Assembly: GCF_011043625.1 (NCBI RefSeq)
Contig: NZ_JAAKGT010000003.1
Span: 1-64,000, forward strand
DNA from: Caulobacter sp. 602-2
GTDB lineage: Bacteria > Pseudomonadota > Alphaproteobacteria > Caulobacterales > Caulobacteraceae
Direction of reading: 5' to 3'
DNA length: 64,000 bases
The notes under the pieces are model-generated. The model was not told the DNA's origin. It ran no database searches and saw only the letters and a list, made by a program, of their open reading frames with translations. A program made the translations under genes and the position numbers. Shown here piece after piece: positions 16,698 to 25,134 of the stretch (position 1 is its first letter; the number at the start of each line of letters is the position of its first letter).

Positions 16698-17537
16698 ATG
16701 AGCTTCACCACCCGCTTCGCCCCCTCCCCCACCGGCTACCTACATCGCGGACACGCCTTCTCGGCGCTGACGGCCTTCCAGGCCGCGCAGGAGGCCGGCG
16801 GCCGCTTCGTGCTGCGGATCGAGGACATCGACGCCACGCGCAGCCGCCCCGAATACGAGGCGGCGATCCTGGAGGACCTGGCCTGGCTGGGCCTTGCCTG
16901 GGAACAGCCCGTCCGCCGGCAGTCCGAGCATCTGGCCGACTACCACGCCGCCATCGAAGCCCTGCGCGAGCGCGGTCTCGTCTATCGTTGCTTCAAGACC
17001 CGCAAGGAGCTGGACATCGGCCGCGCCCCGCACGAGCCGGCCGTCCCCTATCGCGGTGCGCCGCTCCCCGCCGACGAGGAAGCCGAGCGCCTCTCGCGCG
17101 GCGAAGCCTTCGCCTGGCGGCTGTCGCTGGACGCGGCCCAGGCGGCGCTGGGCGGCTTCGCCGACCTGGCCTTCGTCGAGGAGGGCGCCGGCCCGGGCGG
17201 CGAGACCGGCCTGGTCGCCGCGCGTCCCGAGACCGCCGGCGACATCGTGCTGGCCCGTAAGGACGTCGGCGTCGCCTATCATCTGGCCGTGGTGCTGGAC
17301 GACGCCCTGCAGGGGGTCACCCACGTGATCCGGGGCGTGGACCTGTTCGAGGCCGCCCACATCCAGCGCCTGCTGCAGGCCCTGCTGGGCCTTCCGACGC
17401 CGACCTATCACCACCACCGCCTGCTGCTGGGGCCCGACGGCAAGCGCTACGCCAAGCGCGACAAGGCCCAGACCCTGCGCGAACTGCGCGCCGCCGGCGT
17501 GACGCCGTGCGACCTGCTGGCGGAGATGGGCCTCTAG
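16698..17537 (+). CDS. gluQ: Glutamyl-Q tRNA(Asp) synthetase
   Basis: Class I synthetase-like enzyme of 279 residues that attaches glutamate to queuosine in the anticodon of tRNA-Asp. It matches the catalytic domain of glutamyl-tRNA synthetase without an anticodon-binding domain. Seen: TRFAPSPTGYLHRGHAFSAL with the HIGH-like motif, RIEDIDATRSRPEYEAAILE, DIVLARKDVGVAYHLAVVLD, THVIRGVDLF and the KMSKS-like KRYAKRDKAQ. The cysteines of the E. coli YadB zinc site are mostly absent; only one Cys (VYRCFKTR) is near the expected place. It fits with the queCED genes at 28-30 kb, which make the queuosine precursor. Confidence 0.93.
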   Translation: MSFTTRFAPSPTGYLHRGHAFSALTAFQAAQEAGGRFVLRIEDIDATRSRPEYEAAILEDLAWLGLAWEQPVRRQSEHLADYHAAIEALRERGLVYRCFKTRKELDIGRAPHEPAVPYRGAPLPADEEAERLSRGEAFAWRLSLDAAQAALGGFADLAFVEEGAGPGGETGLVAARPETAGDIVLARKDVGVAYHLAVVLDDALQGVTHVIRGVDLFEAAHIQRLLQALLGLPTPTYHHHRLLLGPDGKRYAKRDKAQTLRELRAAGVTPCDLLAEMGL

Positions 17538-17848
17538 TCCGCGCCGCCGGCCTGCTCGACCAGCTGGCCCATCGCCCGCAGGTATCCGGCGAAGGCGGCC
17601 CTGCCCGTCTCGGTCAGGCGCACGCGGGTCAGCGGCTTGCGGCCCACGAAGCTCTTGTCGATCGAGACATAGCCGGCCTCCTCCAGCTTGCGCAGGTGGA
17701 TGGAGAGATTGCCCTGGGTGACCTCGAGCAGGGTCTTCAGTTCGGTGAAGTCGGCCACCTCGGCGCTGGCCAGATAGGCCACCACCCCCAGCCGCACGCG
17801 GCCGTGGATGACGTCGTCGAGCCCGCTGATGTCGAACCTTGGCGCCAC
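17534..17848 (-). CDS. Winged-helix transcriptional regulator (MarR/HTH_27 type)
   Basis: A 104-residue single-domain regulator. The recognition region TELKTLLEVTQGNLSIHLRK then LEEAGYVSIDKSFVGRKPLT is a winged helix of the kind seen in short MarR/PadR-like proteins, preceded by HGRVRLGVVAYLASAEVADF. It overlaps the 3' end of gluQ by 4 nt on the opposite strand and follows the six-helix membrane protein gene by 7 nt, so the pair forms an operon. Such regulator/membrane-protein pairs often control themselves in response to an envelope or metabolic signal, which is inference here. Confidence 0.85.
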   Translation of the reverse strand: MAPRFDISGLDDVIHGRVRLGVVAYLASAEVADFTELKTLLEVTQGNLSIHLRKLEEAGYVSIDKSFVGRKPLTRVRLTETGRAAFAGYLRAMGQLVEQAGGAD

Positions 17849-17855
17849 GGTCGTC

Positions 17856-18500
17856 TCAGGCGCCCAGGTCCGCGGGCCGGCCCATGGCCTGGCGCATCAT
17901 GAAGAAGCCGGGCGCGGCCATGAAGGCGAACAGGCCGAAGGTCGCGATCAGCAGATAGAGGCCGGCGCGATCGACCAGCAGGCCCATGCCCACGCCCGTG
18001 GCCAGCCAGCCCAGCGAGACCGCCAGCATCCAGGCGCGCTTGCGCAGGGCGAAGACCGCGTACCAGACCGCGCCCTGCAGCACGAACACCACCGCCGGAT
18101 GGTACAGCCAGTAGCGGAAGTCGTGGTTCTTCACGGCCGCGACCGCGAAGACGATGATCAGCGCCAGATTGGCCAGGCCCGCGCCCGCGAAGGCGGCGTT
18201 GATGGCCCGGTGGGTCACCCCGGCCTTGGGCTTGCGGCGCTCGACCACGATGACGATCGTCATGAGGATCAGGAATATCACCGTCGGCAGCCAGGCCAGG
18301 ATCAGGTTGCCCAGCCCGCCCAGCCTCACCAGGCCGTTCTCCTGAGCGACGTAGACCAGGCACTGGACGCCGTAGAGCAGGCCCGCCGCGCCATAGAGCG
18401 CGCCGCCGGCGACGCCCAGGCCGGCCCGGTCCGCGCCGCCCTCGGCCAGGCCGCGCAGGAAGGCCAGGTCGTCCTGCACCGTCTTCAGCTTGTCGTTCAT
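17856..18500 (-). CDS. Multi-pass membrane protein paired with regulator
   Basis: Hydrophobic protein of 214 residues with about six predicted membrane helices, among them GLGNLILAWLPTVIFLILMT, NAAFAGAGLANLALIIVFAV and GLYLLIATFGLFAFMAAPGF. It starts at ATG 18500, supported by a GGAG site eight bases upstream; the longer frame that runs on to 19799 belongs to the antisense of the acyltransferase. No catalytic motif is visible and I do not recognise the family. It is 32 nt downstream of the acyltransferase gene and directly upstream of the winged-helix gene. Confidence 0.8.
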   Translation of the reverse strand: MNDKLKTVQDDLAFLRGLAEGGADRAGLGVAGGALYGAAGLLYGVQCLVYVAQENGLVRLGGLGNLILAWLPTVIFLILMTIVIVVERRKPKAGVTHRAINAAFAGAGLANLALIIVFAVAAVKNHDFRYWLYHPAVVFVLQGAVWYAVFALRKRAWMLAVSLGWLATGVGMGLLVDRAGLYLLIATFGLFAFMAAPGFFMMRQAMGRPADLGA

Positions 18501-18532
18501 GGGCGCGGCTCCATCGGCGGCATCATGCAGGG

Positions 18533-19753
18533 TCACAGGATTCGTCCCAACAGCGGCGTGCGGCGCAGGACGATGGTCGAAAGCCAGCTCAGCGCGACCG
18601 CGCCGGCGAACACCAGGCCCCCCTTGGCCAGGCCGCCCCAGGCCTGCGGCAGCAGCAACCAGGCCAGCCACGAGGTGAAGGCGTAGTGCAGCAGGTACAT
18701 GCCGTAGGCGTTGGCCTGCAGACTGGCGCCCAGGACCCCCGTCCGGCGCACGAAGCGCAGGAAGGCCGACAGGGCGGCGAAAGACAGCGCGGCGCAGGCC
18801 AGGGTGAACATCAAGCCGCCGAAGACGTCGAGGAAGGGTCGCGGCGGCGGGTTGGGCGAAAAGGCCACGATCAGGGTCGCCACGCCGCCGATGATCGGCA
18901 GGACCGGCGCCAGCTGCCAGGCCCACCAGCGCTTGGCCAGCTTGCCGCCGGGGTCTGTCAGGCCAAGGCCGACGCCCGCCGCGCCGACGGCTATCCCGGC
19001 CAGGAAGTAGACGAGGTAGTGGCCGATGCGCGCCGTCTGGACCGTGAACGGGCCGATCATGGTCCAGTGGCCGAACGGCGTGGTCATCGACAGCGGCAGG
19101 TAGGCCAGGGTGCTGACCAGCACGAGCCCCCAGAAGAACCGCGCGGGCTTGCGCTCGGCGCCCGCGCCCAGACGCGCCAGCCGATCTAGCAGCCCTGGCG
19201 CGATGGCGTAGGCCCCCGCCGCGACGGCGCCGAAGGCCAGCAGCACCCACAGGAACCAGGCAGGACCGGCCGGCCAGAACGGCAGCCTGGTCCAGGCGCT
19301 GGCGAAGGCTGCTAGCGACGGCGCCCCGCCCGACTGCAGCCAGGCCGGATAGTAGGCCAGGGGGGCCAGCAGGGCGGCGCTGATCACGAACGGGATCCCC
19401 AGGCGCAGGGCCCGCCCCTTCAGGAAGCCGCCCGCGCCCTTGCTTCGCAGGCCGTCGGCGACGAACAGGCCCGAGATGAAGAACATCAGCGACATGAAGA
19501 ACATGTCGTTGACCAGCGTCAGGATCCCGAACGCCCCCACCCTCTGCGGATCCACGACCGGAAAGGCGGTCCACAGGATCGGCTGGGCGTCGAACGCCTT
19601 CGGGGCCGGCGCGTACGGGTGATAGGTCATCGCCATGTGGTGAAAGATCACCAGCAGGGTGACGAAGGCGCGCAGGGCGCCGACCGGAGCGTTGCGGCCG
19701 TCGCCGACGGCCATCTTCGCTGACTTGTCCGAAGCGCTGAGCGGCGCATGCAT
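18533..19753 (-). CDS. Acyltransferase 3 family membrane protein
   Basis: About 406 residues and ten membrane segments. It shows the acyltransferase-3 layout: ALRAFVTLLVIFHHMAMTYH with the conserved His pair in helix 1, DMFFMSLMFFISGLFVADGL in the next helix and the family's FLKGRALRLGIPF stretch. Members transfer acyl groups to sugars, lipids or antibiotics in the inner membrane; the substrate here is unknown. The start at ATG 19753 is preferred to ATG 19792 because it has a strong GGGAGGGGGAGG ribosome site. An imperfect dyad at 19800-19824 lies just upstream and may be an operator. Confidence 0.88.
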   Translation of the reverse strand: MHAPLSASDKSAKMAVGDGRNAPVGALRAFVTLLVIFHHMAMTYHPYAPAPKAFDAQPILWTAFPVVDPQRVGAFGILTLVNDMFFMSLMFFISGLFVADGLRSKGAGGFLKGRALRLGIPFVISAALLAPLAYYPAWLQSGGAPSLAAFASAWTRLPFWPAGPAWFLWVLLAFGAVAAGAYAIAPGLLDRLARLGAGAERKPARFFWGLVLVSTLAYLPLSMTTPFGHWTMIGPFTVQTARIGHYLVYFLAGIAVGAAGVGLGLTDPGGKLAKRWWAWQLAPVLPIIGGVATLIVAFSPNPPPRPFLDVFGGLMFTLACAALSFAALSAFLRFVRRTGVLGASLQANAYGMYLLHYAFTSWLAWLLLPQAWGGLAKGGLVFAGAVALSWLSTIVLRRTPLLGRIL

Positions 19754-19799
19754 GGCTTGCCTCCCCCTCCCGTCGAGGTTGGCGGCGACCATGGATCAA

Positions 19800-19824
19800 C
19801 TAGTTTGTTTTGTAAACAAGTTAG
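19800..19824. promoter_or_regulatory. Imperfect dyad upstream of acyltransferase operon
   Basis: The core is TTGTTT-TGT-AAACAA with outer complementary CTA and TAG triplets two bases away. It is AT-rich in a GC-rich setting and lies about 50-70 bp upstream of the acyltransferase start. It has the form of an operator for a small dimeric regulator, possibly the winged-helix protein encoded two genes downstream. Confidence 0.45.
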
Positions 19825-19939
19825 AGAACGATGTTTTCATGCGGACGTGAGGAGGGTGAGCTTACCAAGTTCGCCATCCCGGCCGAAGGACCGCGCCAGC
19901 GATCCGCAGAGCCGGGATGACGATGAAGGGGTATTGCCC

Positions 19940-20467
19940 CTAGGCCGCCGCAGCCTTGGCGGCGCGGGCCTGACGCAGGAGGCCGATCGCCCGCAGCGCC
20001 ATCTCCAGGCGCGAGACGCCGAACAGGCCCACGCCCAGCACCACGAAGCCGTCGGTCAGCAGCACGGCGCTGATGTGCCAGGCCTCGGCTTCGGCCTCGA
20101 ACACCGTCTTCAGGGCGAAGCGCACGACGAAGATGCCCAGCAGGAACAGGATCGCCGCCGGCGAGGGCCTGGTGTTGAGCTCGTGCGTGTCCGGGTCGAT
20201 GGCGATCGGGATCAGGCGGCCGCGCCACCAGCCGATCGTCGCGCCCACCGCGAAGATCGCCGCCAACCACAGCCAGTCGGTTCCGTGCGGCGTGAACTGC
20301 ATGAACAGGAACACGGTCGCCACGACCATGACCGCCGGCAGGATCCACATGAACTCCAGCTTCAGCCGGCGCTCCTTGCTCATCGAGCGGAAGCGCAGGA
20401 CGAAGACGATGGCCACCACCACCGCCGTGACGCCATAGCCGATCAGTTTCTGATTGCCGTGATCCAC
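19940..20467 (-). CDS. CcdC-like (DUF1453) membrane protein
   Basis: Protein of about 175 residues with four to five membrane helices: LIGYGVTAVVVAIVFVLRF, LEFMWILPAVMVVATVFLFM, WLWLAAIFAVGATIGWWRG, SPAAILFLLGIFVVRFALKT and SAVLLTDGFVVLGVGLFGV. The arrangement and the GWWRGRL...D stretch fit the DUF1453/CcdC group, in which the Bacillus member is linked to cytochrome c maturation. GTG 20467 is chosen as start because a GGGGGA site precedes it; the open frame upstream is antisense shadow. The family assignment is from memory and moderately sure. Confidence 0.7.
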   Translation of the reverse strand: MDHGNQKLIGYGVTAVVVAIVFVLRFRSMSKERRLKLEFMWILPAVMVVATVFLFMQFTPHGTDWLWLAAIFAVGATIGWWRGRLIPIAIDPDTHELNTRPSPAAILFLLGIFVVRFALKTVFEAEAEAWHISAVLLTDGFVVLGVGLFGVSRLEMALRAIGLLRQARAAKAAAA

Positions 20468-20546
20468 GACCGATTTCCCCCGAAAACGCGCGGCATCCAC
20501 TCGCCGCGCCCCCTGCCGCGATGAGCAACCGAAAAGCCATGCCCCG

Positions 20547-21287
20547 TCAATCGCGGGCGGGCCGGCTCCAGTAGCGATAACGGTAGGCGGTCGAAAAACC
20601 GCGCGCCGCGTAGAGGGCGATGGCGGGCGCGTTGGCTTCCTCGACCTGCAGATAGGCCGTCCGCGCCCCCAGCGAGGACGCCTCGGCCAGCAGCGCGTCC
20701 AGCACCCGGCGGGCCAGGCCCCGACGGCGGAAGTCCGGATCCGTGCGCATGCCGAAGATCCCCACGGCCTCGCCGTCGACAGCGCAGGCGCCCAGGGCCG
20801 CCGTGCGGCCGTCCAGGACCAGGCGGGCGAACCGGGCCGGCGCGGGAATCCGCCCCAGGGCCTCCAGCCGTTCGCGCGCGTCGGCGGCGTTCCCCTTGGC
20901 CGAGGCGACCAGCAGGGCCTCGAAGGCCGGGTCGGGATCGGCCGACAGCACCACCTCGGCGTCGGCGCCACCCGCGACCTGCCCGGTCATCAGCAGCGTC
21001 TCGCCGTGCGAGGCATAGCCGCGCCGCTCCAGCCGCTCGGCCAGATCCGCCGGCGCCGTCGCCCCGTCGGTCAGCTTGAAGCGAACCGGCAGGCCGCGTG
21101 CGGCGTAGAAGGCCTCGACCGCGTCGATGGCCCCCTCGGGATCGCGGTCCGGCTCGCCCAGCGGCCAGCAGGCGTTGATACGCAGCGAGAAGCCGTCGGT
21201 GGCGTTGAGCCGCCAGCCGCCCAGGCGCCCGCGCTCCCGGGCAGGCCAGGCCGAGTCGGCGATGGGCTCCAGAGTCTCGGGGCTCAC
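20547..21287 (-). CDS. GNAT-family N-acetyltransferase
   Basis: About 246 residues. The C-terminal half is a clear GNAT domain: AVGIFGMRTDPDFRRRGLAR followed by RVLDALLAEASSLGARTAYL and NAPAIALYAARGFSTAYRYR. The segment RRRGLA is the acetyl-CoA pyrophosphate loop (Q/R-x-x-G-x-A). The N-terminal half is a second, degenerate GNAT-like fold. GTG 21287 overlaps the TGA of the TlpA-like gene (GTGA), so the two are translationally coupled. The acetyl acceptor is unknown. Confidence 0.88.
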   Translation of the reverse strand: MSPETLEPIADSAWPARERGRLGGWRLNATDGFSLRINACWPLGEPDRDPEGAIDAVEAFYAARGLPVRFKLTDGATAPADLAERLERRGYASHGETLLMTGQVAGGADAEVVLSADPDPAFEALLVASAKGNAADARERLEALGRIPAPARFARLVLDGRTAALGACAVDGEAVGIFGMRTDPDFRRRGLARRVLDALLAEASSLGARTAYLQVEEANAPAIALYAARGFSTAYRYRYWSRPARD

Positions 21288-21904
21288 TTCTCGGCCAGCA
21301 GGGCTTCGACCAGGCCGCGGGCCTCGGGGCTGGACCAGTCGGCCTCGCCGGCGATGCGGGCCCGCTCGCGCCCCTGCTTGTCGTAGATCACCGTGGTCGG
21401 ATAGCCGACGGCGCGCGGCTGCAGGTCGAACGACATCTTGTAGCTCTTGTCGCGGAACGAGACGAGCGGCCGGTTCGCGGCCATCTCGGCCTGGATCAGG
21501 TTGACGTCGCTGTCGCGGTCGACGCTGATCGGCAGCACCTTCAGCGGCTGGGCGGCGTAGGTGCCCGCCAGCTTGGCCAGGGTGGGCATCTCCTTCTTGC
21601 AGGGCCCGCACCAGGTGGCCCACAGGTTCATGACCACGACCTGGCCCTTGAAGTCGGCCAGGGTGTGGGGCTGGTTGTCCATGTCGGTGAACACGGTGGT
21701 CGGCGCGGCGCGCGGCTGGGCCGGCACGTCCAGCTTGGCTAAAGACCCCTTCTTGAATTCCTTGAGGTCAGCGAGCTCTGCGGGTTTGAACGAAGCCTGG
21801 GCGATGACGTATAGGACCGCGACGACGCCGACGACCATGACGGCGCCGATCGCCCATTTCAGACCGTCGCGCTTTTGCGGCCCACCCGACTGGACTTCGC
21901 TCAT
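21284..21904 (-). CDS. TlpA-like membrane-anchored thioredoxin
   Basis: About 206 residues. An N-terminal membrane anchor ([20 protein letters not shown]) is followed by a periplasmic thioredoxin fold with the active site [20 protein letters not shown] and the cis-Pro loop [14 protein letters not shown]. It should reduce or reshuffle disulfides in the periplasm, for example in cytochrome c or oxidase assembly. The start codon ATG 21904 abuts the argH start on the other strand (CATATG), so both genes would have to share or embed their promoters. The downstream GNAT gene is coupled by a GTGA overlap. Confidence 0.92.
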   Translation of the reverse strand: MSEVQSGGPQKRDGLKWAIGAVMVVGVVAVLYVIAQASFKPAELADLKEFKKGSLAKLDVPAQPRAAPTTVFTDMDNQPHTLADFKGQVVVMNLWATWCGPCKKEMPTLAKLAGTYAAQPLKVLPISVDRDSDVNLIQAEMAANRPLVSFRDKSYKMSFDLQPRAVGYPTTVIYDKQGRERARIAGEADWSSPEARGLVEALLAEK

Positions 21905-23323
21905 ATGACCGACAACGCCTCCAAATCGCCCGCCGCGAACGGCCAGGGCCAAGCCATGTGGGGCGGCAGGTTCTCGGCCAAGCCGGCCGAGCTGATGCAG
22001 GCGATCAACGTCTCCATCGGCTTCGACAAGCGCCTTTGGGCGCAGGACCTGGCGGGCAGCCGCGCCCACGCGCGGATGTTGATCAGCCAGGGCGTCATTG
22101 CAAGCAGCGACGGCGAGGAAATCCTCGAAGGCCTGGCCAGGATCGAGGACGAACTGACCACCGGGACCTTCCCGTTCCGCGACGAGTACGAAGACATCCA
22201 CATGAACATCGAGGCGCGGCTGCGCGAGCTGATCGGCCCGACGGCCGGCCGGCTGCACACCGCCCGCTCGCGCAACGACCAGGTGGCCGTCGACTTCCGC
22301 CTGTGGGTGCGCGACGCCGCCGACCGTTCGGCCGCCCAGCTGGAAGCCCTCCAGAAGGCCCTGCTGGCCCAGGCCGAGACCTATGCCGACGCCCTGATGC
22401 CGGGCTTTACTCACCTGCAGCCGGCCCAGCCAGTGACCTTCGGCCACCACCTGATGGCCTATGTCGAGATGTTCGGCCGCGACGCCGGCCGCTTCCGCGA
22501 CGCTCGCGCCCGCATGAACGAATGCCCGCTGGGCGCGGCGGCCCTGGCCGGTTCACCCTTCCCGATCGACCGCCACCAGACCGCCGCCTCGCTGGGCTTC
22601 GACCGTCCGACCGCCAACTCGCTGGACAGCGTCTCCTCGCGCGATTTCGCACTGGAAGCCCTGTCGGCCGCCTCGATCACCGCCACGCACCTGTCGCGCC
22701 TGGCCGAGGAGATCGTGCTGTGGACGACGCCGATGTTCGGCTTCATCAAGCTGACCGACGCCTTCACGACCGGCAGCTCGATCATGCCGCAGAAGAAGAA
22801 CCCCGACGCGGCCGAGCTGATCCGCGCCAAGGTCGGCCGCATCCTCGGCAGCCTCACCACCCTGACCGTGGTCATGAAGGGCCTGCCGCTGGCCTATTCG
22901 AAGGACATGCAGGAGGACAAGGTCCCGACCTTCGAGGCCTTCGACGCGCTGGAACTGTCCCTGCTGGCCATGGCCGGCATGATCGCCGACCTGACGCCGA
23001 ACACCGAGAAGATGGCCGCCGCCGCCGGCGCCGGCTTCTCGACCGCCACGGATCTGGCCGACTGGCTGGTGCGCGAACTGAACATGCCTTTCCGTGACGC
23101 TCACCACGTGACAGGCTCGGCCGTGAAGGCTGCGGAAACCAAGGGCGTGGATCTGGCCGAGCTGAGCCTGGCCGAGTTCCAGGCCATCGAGCCGCGGATC
23201 ACCGACGGGGTCTATGCCGTCCTCACCCCGGCCGCCTCGGCGGCCAGCCGCATGAGCTATGGCGGGACCGCCCCCGCCCAGGTGCGCGCCCAGATCGCGC
23301 GTTGGAAGGAAACCCTGGCATGA
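21905..23323 (+). CDS. argH: Argininosuccinate lyase
   Basis: About 472 residues. It splits argininosuccinate into arginine and fumarate, the last step of arginine synthesis. The fumarase/aspartase superfamily signature [20 protein letters not shown] is present near residue 285, with [16 protein letters not shown] near the N-terminus, [11 protein letters not shown] and the TAHSRND-like [13 protein letters not shown] 21905 forms a CATATG with the tlpA start and has no Shine-Dalgarno sequence; a second ATG at 21956 (MWGGRF) is possible. Leaderless translation, common in Caulobacter, would explain the arrangement. The lptM-like gene overlaps the stop. Confidence 0.97.
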   Translation: MTDNASKSPAANGQGQAMWGGRFSAKPAELMQAINVSIGFDKRLWAQDLAGSRAHARMLISQGVIASSDGEEILEGLARIEDELTTGTFPFRDEYEDIHMNIEARLRELIGPTAGRLHTARSRNDQVAVDFRLWVRDAADRSAAQLEALQKALLAQAETYADALMPGFTHLQPAQPVTFGHHLMAYVEMFGRDAGRFRDARARMNECPLGAAALAGSPFPIDRHQTAASLGFDRPTANSLDSVSSRDFALEALSAASITATHLSRLAEEIVLWTTPMFGFIKLTDAFTTGSSIMPQKKNPDAAELIRAKVGRILGSLTTLTVVMKGLPLAYSKDMQEDKVPTFEAFDALELSLLAMAGMIADLTPNTEKMAAAAGAGFSTATDLADWLVRELNMPFRDAHHVTGSAVKAAETKGVDLAELSLAEFQAIEPRITDGVYAVLTPAASAASRMSYGGTAPAQVRAQIARWKETLA

Positions 23324-23634
23324 TCCGCCCCGCCACGCTGCTCGCCATCGCCGCCCTGGGCCTGACCGGCGCCGCCCTCTCCGCCTGCGGCAAGCAGGCC
23401 GAGCTGGAGCGCCCCGCGCCGCTGTGGGGTCCGGAAAAGAAGGCCGCCGAAGCCTCCAAGCGTCGCGAGGCCTCGGCCCAGGCCAACAAGCCGGCCCGCC
23501 CCAACGGCGTGCAGGAGAACGTCGACCCGGCGTCCAGCAACCGCACGACCCGCGCGGCCCCGCTGCGCGGCGCGCCGTCCGACCCGTTCGGCGGCCCGTC
23601 CGCCGCCGGCTTCCCGTCCTCGACGCCGAACTGA
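23320..23634 (+). CDS. lptM: LptM-like small lipoprotein
   Basis: Lipoprotein of 104 residues. The signal peptide ends in the lipobox [16 protein letters not shown], which matches the LptM (YifL-type) pattern of Cys-Gly-x-x-x-x-Leu followed by a Pro. The rest is low-complexity and charged. The E. coli LptM assists LptD assembly, and similar genes typically sit next to lysA or dapF. Here it overlaps the argH stop by an ATGA and precedes lysA, which fits that synteny. The protein is longer than LptM because of its Pro/Ser-rich tail. Confidence 0.75.
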   Translation: MIRPATLLAIAALGLTGAALSACGKQAELERPAPLWGPEKKAAEASKRREASAQANKPARPNGVQENVDPASSNRTTRAAPLRGAPSDPFGGPSAAGFPSSTPN

Positions 23635-23641
23635 CAATCCC

Positions 23642-23745
23642 TGCGTCCTTCGAGGCCCGCTAACGCGGGCGCCTCGGGATGAGGAGGGCCTGTGCTGAGT
23701 TCCTCATCCTGAGGCGCGAAGCGCAGCCGAGCCTCGAAGGACGCA
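23642..23745. repeat. Palindromic intergenic repeat, family 1 copy B
   Basis: Same element as 15000-15107. Outer arms TGCGTCCTTCGAGGC (23642-23656) and GCCTCGAAGGACGCA (23731-23745), inner arms GCCTCGGGATGAGGA and TCCTCATCCTGAGGC. It lies between the lptM-like gene and lysA inside the presumed argH-lptM-lysA transcript, so it could act as an attenuator or mRNA-stability hairpin. Confidence 0.9.
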
Positions 23746-23769
23746 CGACCGACACCGAAAGCCCCTTAA

Positions 23770-25035
23770 GTGAACCACTTCGAATACGGCCCCGAGGGCC
23801 TGGCCTGCGAAGGCGTCCCCCTGGCCAAGATCGCGGCCGAGGTCGGCACGCCCGTCTACGTCTACTCCCGCGCCACGCTGGAGCGGCACTTCACGGTGTT
23901 CCGCGACGCCCTGGTCGAGGCCGGCGTCGTCGATCCGCTGGTGGCCTATGCGGTGAAGGCCAATTCGAACGTGGCCGTGCTGAAGGTGCTGGGCGACCTG
24001 GGCGCCGGCGCCGACACCGTGTCGGAGGGCGAAGTCCGTCGGGCGCTGGCCGCAGGCATCCCCGGCGAGCGCATCGTGTTTTCCGGCGTGGGCAAGAAGC
24101 GCGACGAGATCGCCTTCGCCCTGAAGGTCGGCGTCGCCGAGATCAACGTCGAGTCCGAGCCTGAGATGGAGCTGATCGCCAGCGTCGCCGCCGAGCTGGG
24201 CGTGCGGGCCAAGATCGCCTTCCGGGTCAATCCCGACGTCGCCGCCGGCGGTCACGCCAAGATCGCCACCGGCAAGTCCGAGAACAAGTTCGGCGTCTCG
24301 TTCGCCGAGGCCGCGCGCCTCTACGCCAACGCCAGCAACAACGCCGCCCTCGAGCCGATCGGCGTGGCCTGCCACATCGGCAGCCAGATCGTCGACCTGG
24401 AGCCGATGCGCGAAGCCTTCACCAAGATGCGGGGCCTGGTCGAGAAGCTGATCGGCGAGAGCCTGTCGGTCGAGCGCCTGGATCTCGGCGGCGGGCTGGG
24501 CGTGCCCTATTTCAACCACCCCGAGCCCCCGCCCCCGGCCGCCTTCGCCGCCATGGTCGCCGAGGTGACCAAGGGCCTGCCGGTGAAGCTGGCCTTCGAG
24601 CCGGGCCGCGTCATCGCCGCCAACGCCGGCGTGATGGTGTCGGAAGTGATCCACGTCCACGAGCGTCCGGAAGGCCGCAAGTTCCTGGTCATCGACGCGG
24701 CCATGAACGACCTGGTGCGTCCGGCCATGTACGACGCCTTCCACGACATCCGCCCCGTTCAGCCCAAGAGCGGCGAGAGCGTCTACGACGTGGTCGGCCC
24801 CGTCTGCGAGACCGGAGACACCTTCACCCGCGACCGCACCCTGCCGCCGTTCGGTCCCGGCGACCTGGTGGCCTTCATGTCGGCGGGCGCCTACGGCTCG
24901 GCGATGGCCAGCGAATACAACACCCGCCCGCTGATCCCCGAAGTGCTGGTCGACGGCGACCGCTACGCCGTGATCCGCAAGCGCCCGACCTATGACGAGA
25001 TGCTGGCCCGGGACCTGGTTCCGGACTGGGTGTAG
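23770..25035 (+). CDS. lysA: Diaminopimelate decarboxylase
   Basis: PLP enzyme of 421 residues that converts meso-diaminopimelate to lysine. Visible: the PLP lysine in VAYAVKANSN (Lys63), GSGADTVSEGE-like GAGADTVSEGEVRRALAAGI, IVFSGVGKKRDEI, CHIGSQIVDLEPM, LDLGGGLGVPY, the EPGRVI motif and the C-terminal GPVCETGDTF of the second subunit's active site. GTG at 23770 is the start; no earlier start fits better. It follows the lptM-like gene across a palindromic repeat. Confidence 0.97.
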   Translation: MNHFEYGPEGLACEGVPLAKIAAEVGTPVYVYSRATLERHFTVFRDALVEAGVVDPLVAYAVKANSNVAVLKVLGDLGAGADTVSEGEVRRALAAGIPGERIVFSGVGKKRDEIAFALKVGVAEINVESEPEMELIASVAAELGVRAKIAFRVNPDVAAGGHAKIATGKSENKFGVSFAEAARLYANASNNAALEPIGVACHIGSQIVDLEPMREAFTKMRGLVEKLIGESLSVERLDLGGGLGVPYFNHPEPPPPAAFAAMVAEVTKGLPVKLAFEPGRVIAANAGVMVSEVIHVHERPEGRKFLVIDAAMNDLVRPAMYDAFHDIRPVQPKSGESVYDVVGPVCETGDTFTRDRTLPPFGPGDLVAFMSAGAYGSAMASEYNTRPLIPEVLVDGDRYAVIRKRPTYDEMLARDLVPDWV

Positions 25036-25134
25036 CCGCGGCGGGCGGCGGCAAATTCTTGCGCGCCGCCACCCTGCCCGCTCCCCGCCCGCAAAGTCTC
25101 GCCCCCAAACGCCCTTTGGGCTAGAAGCCTCGCC

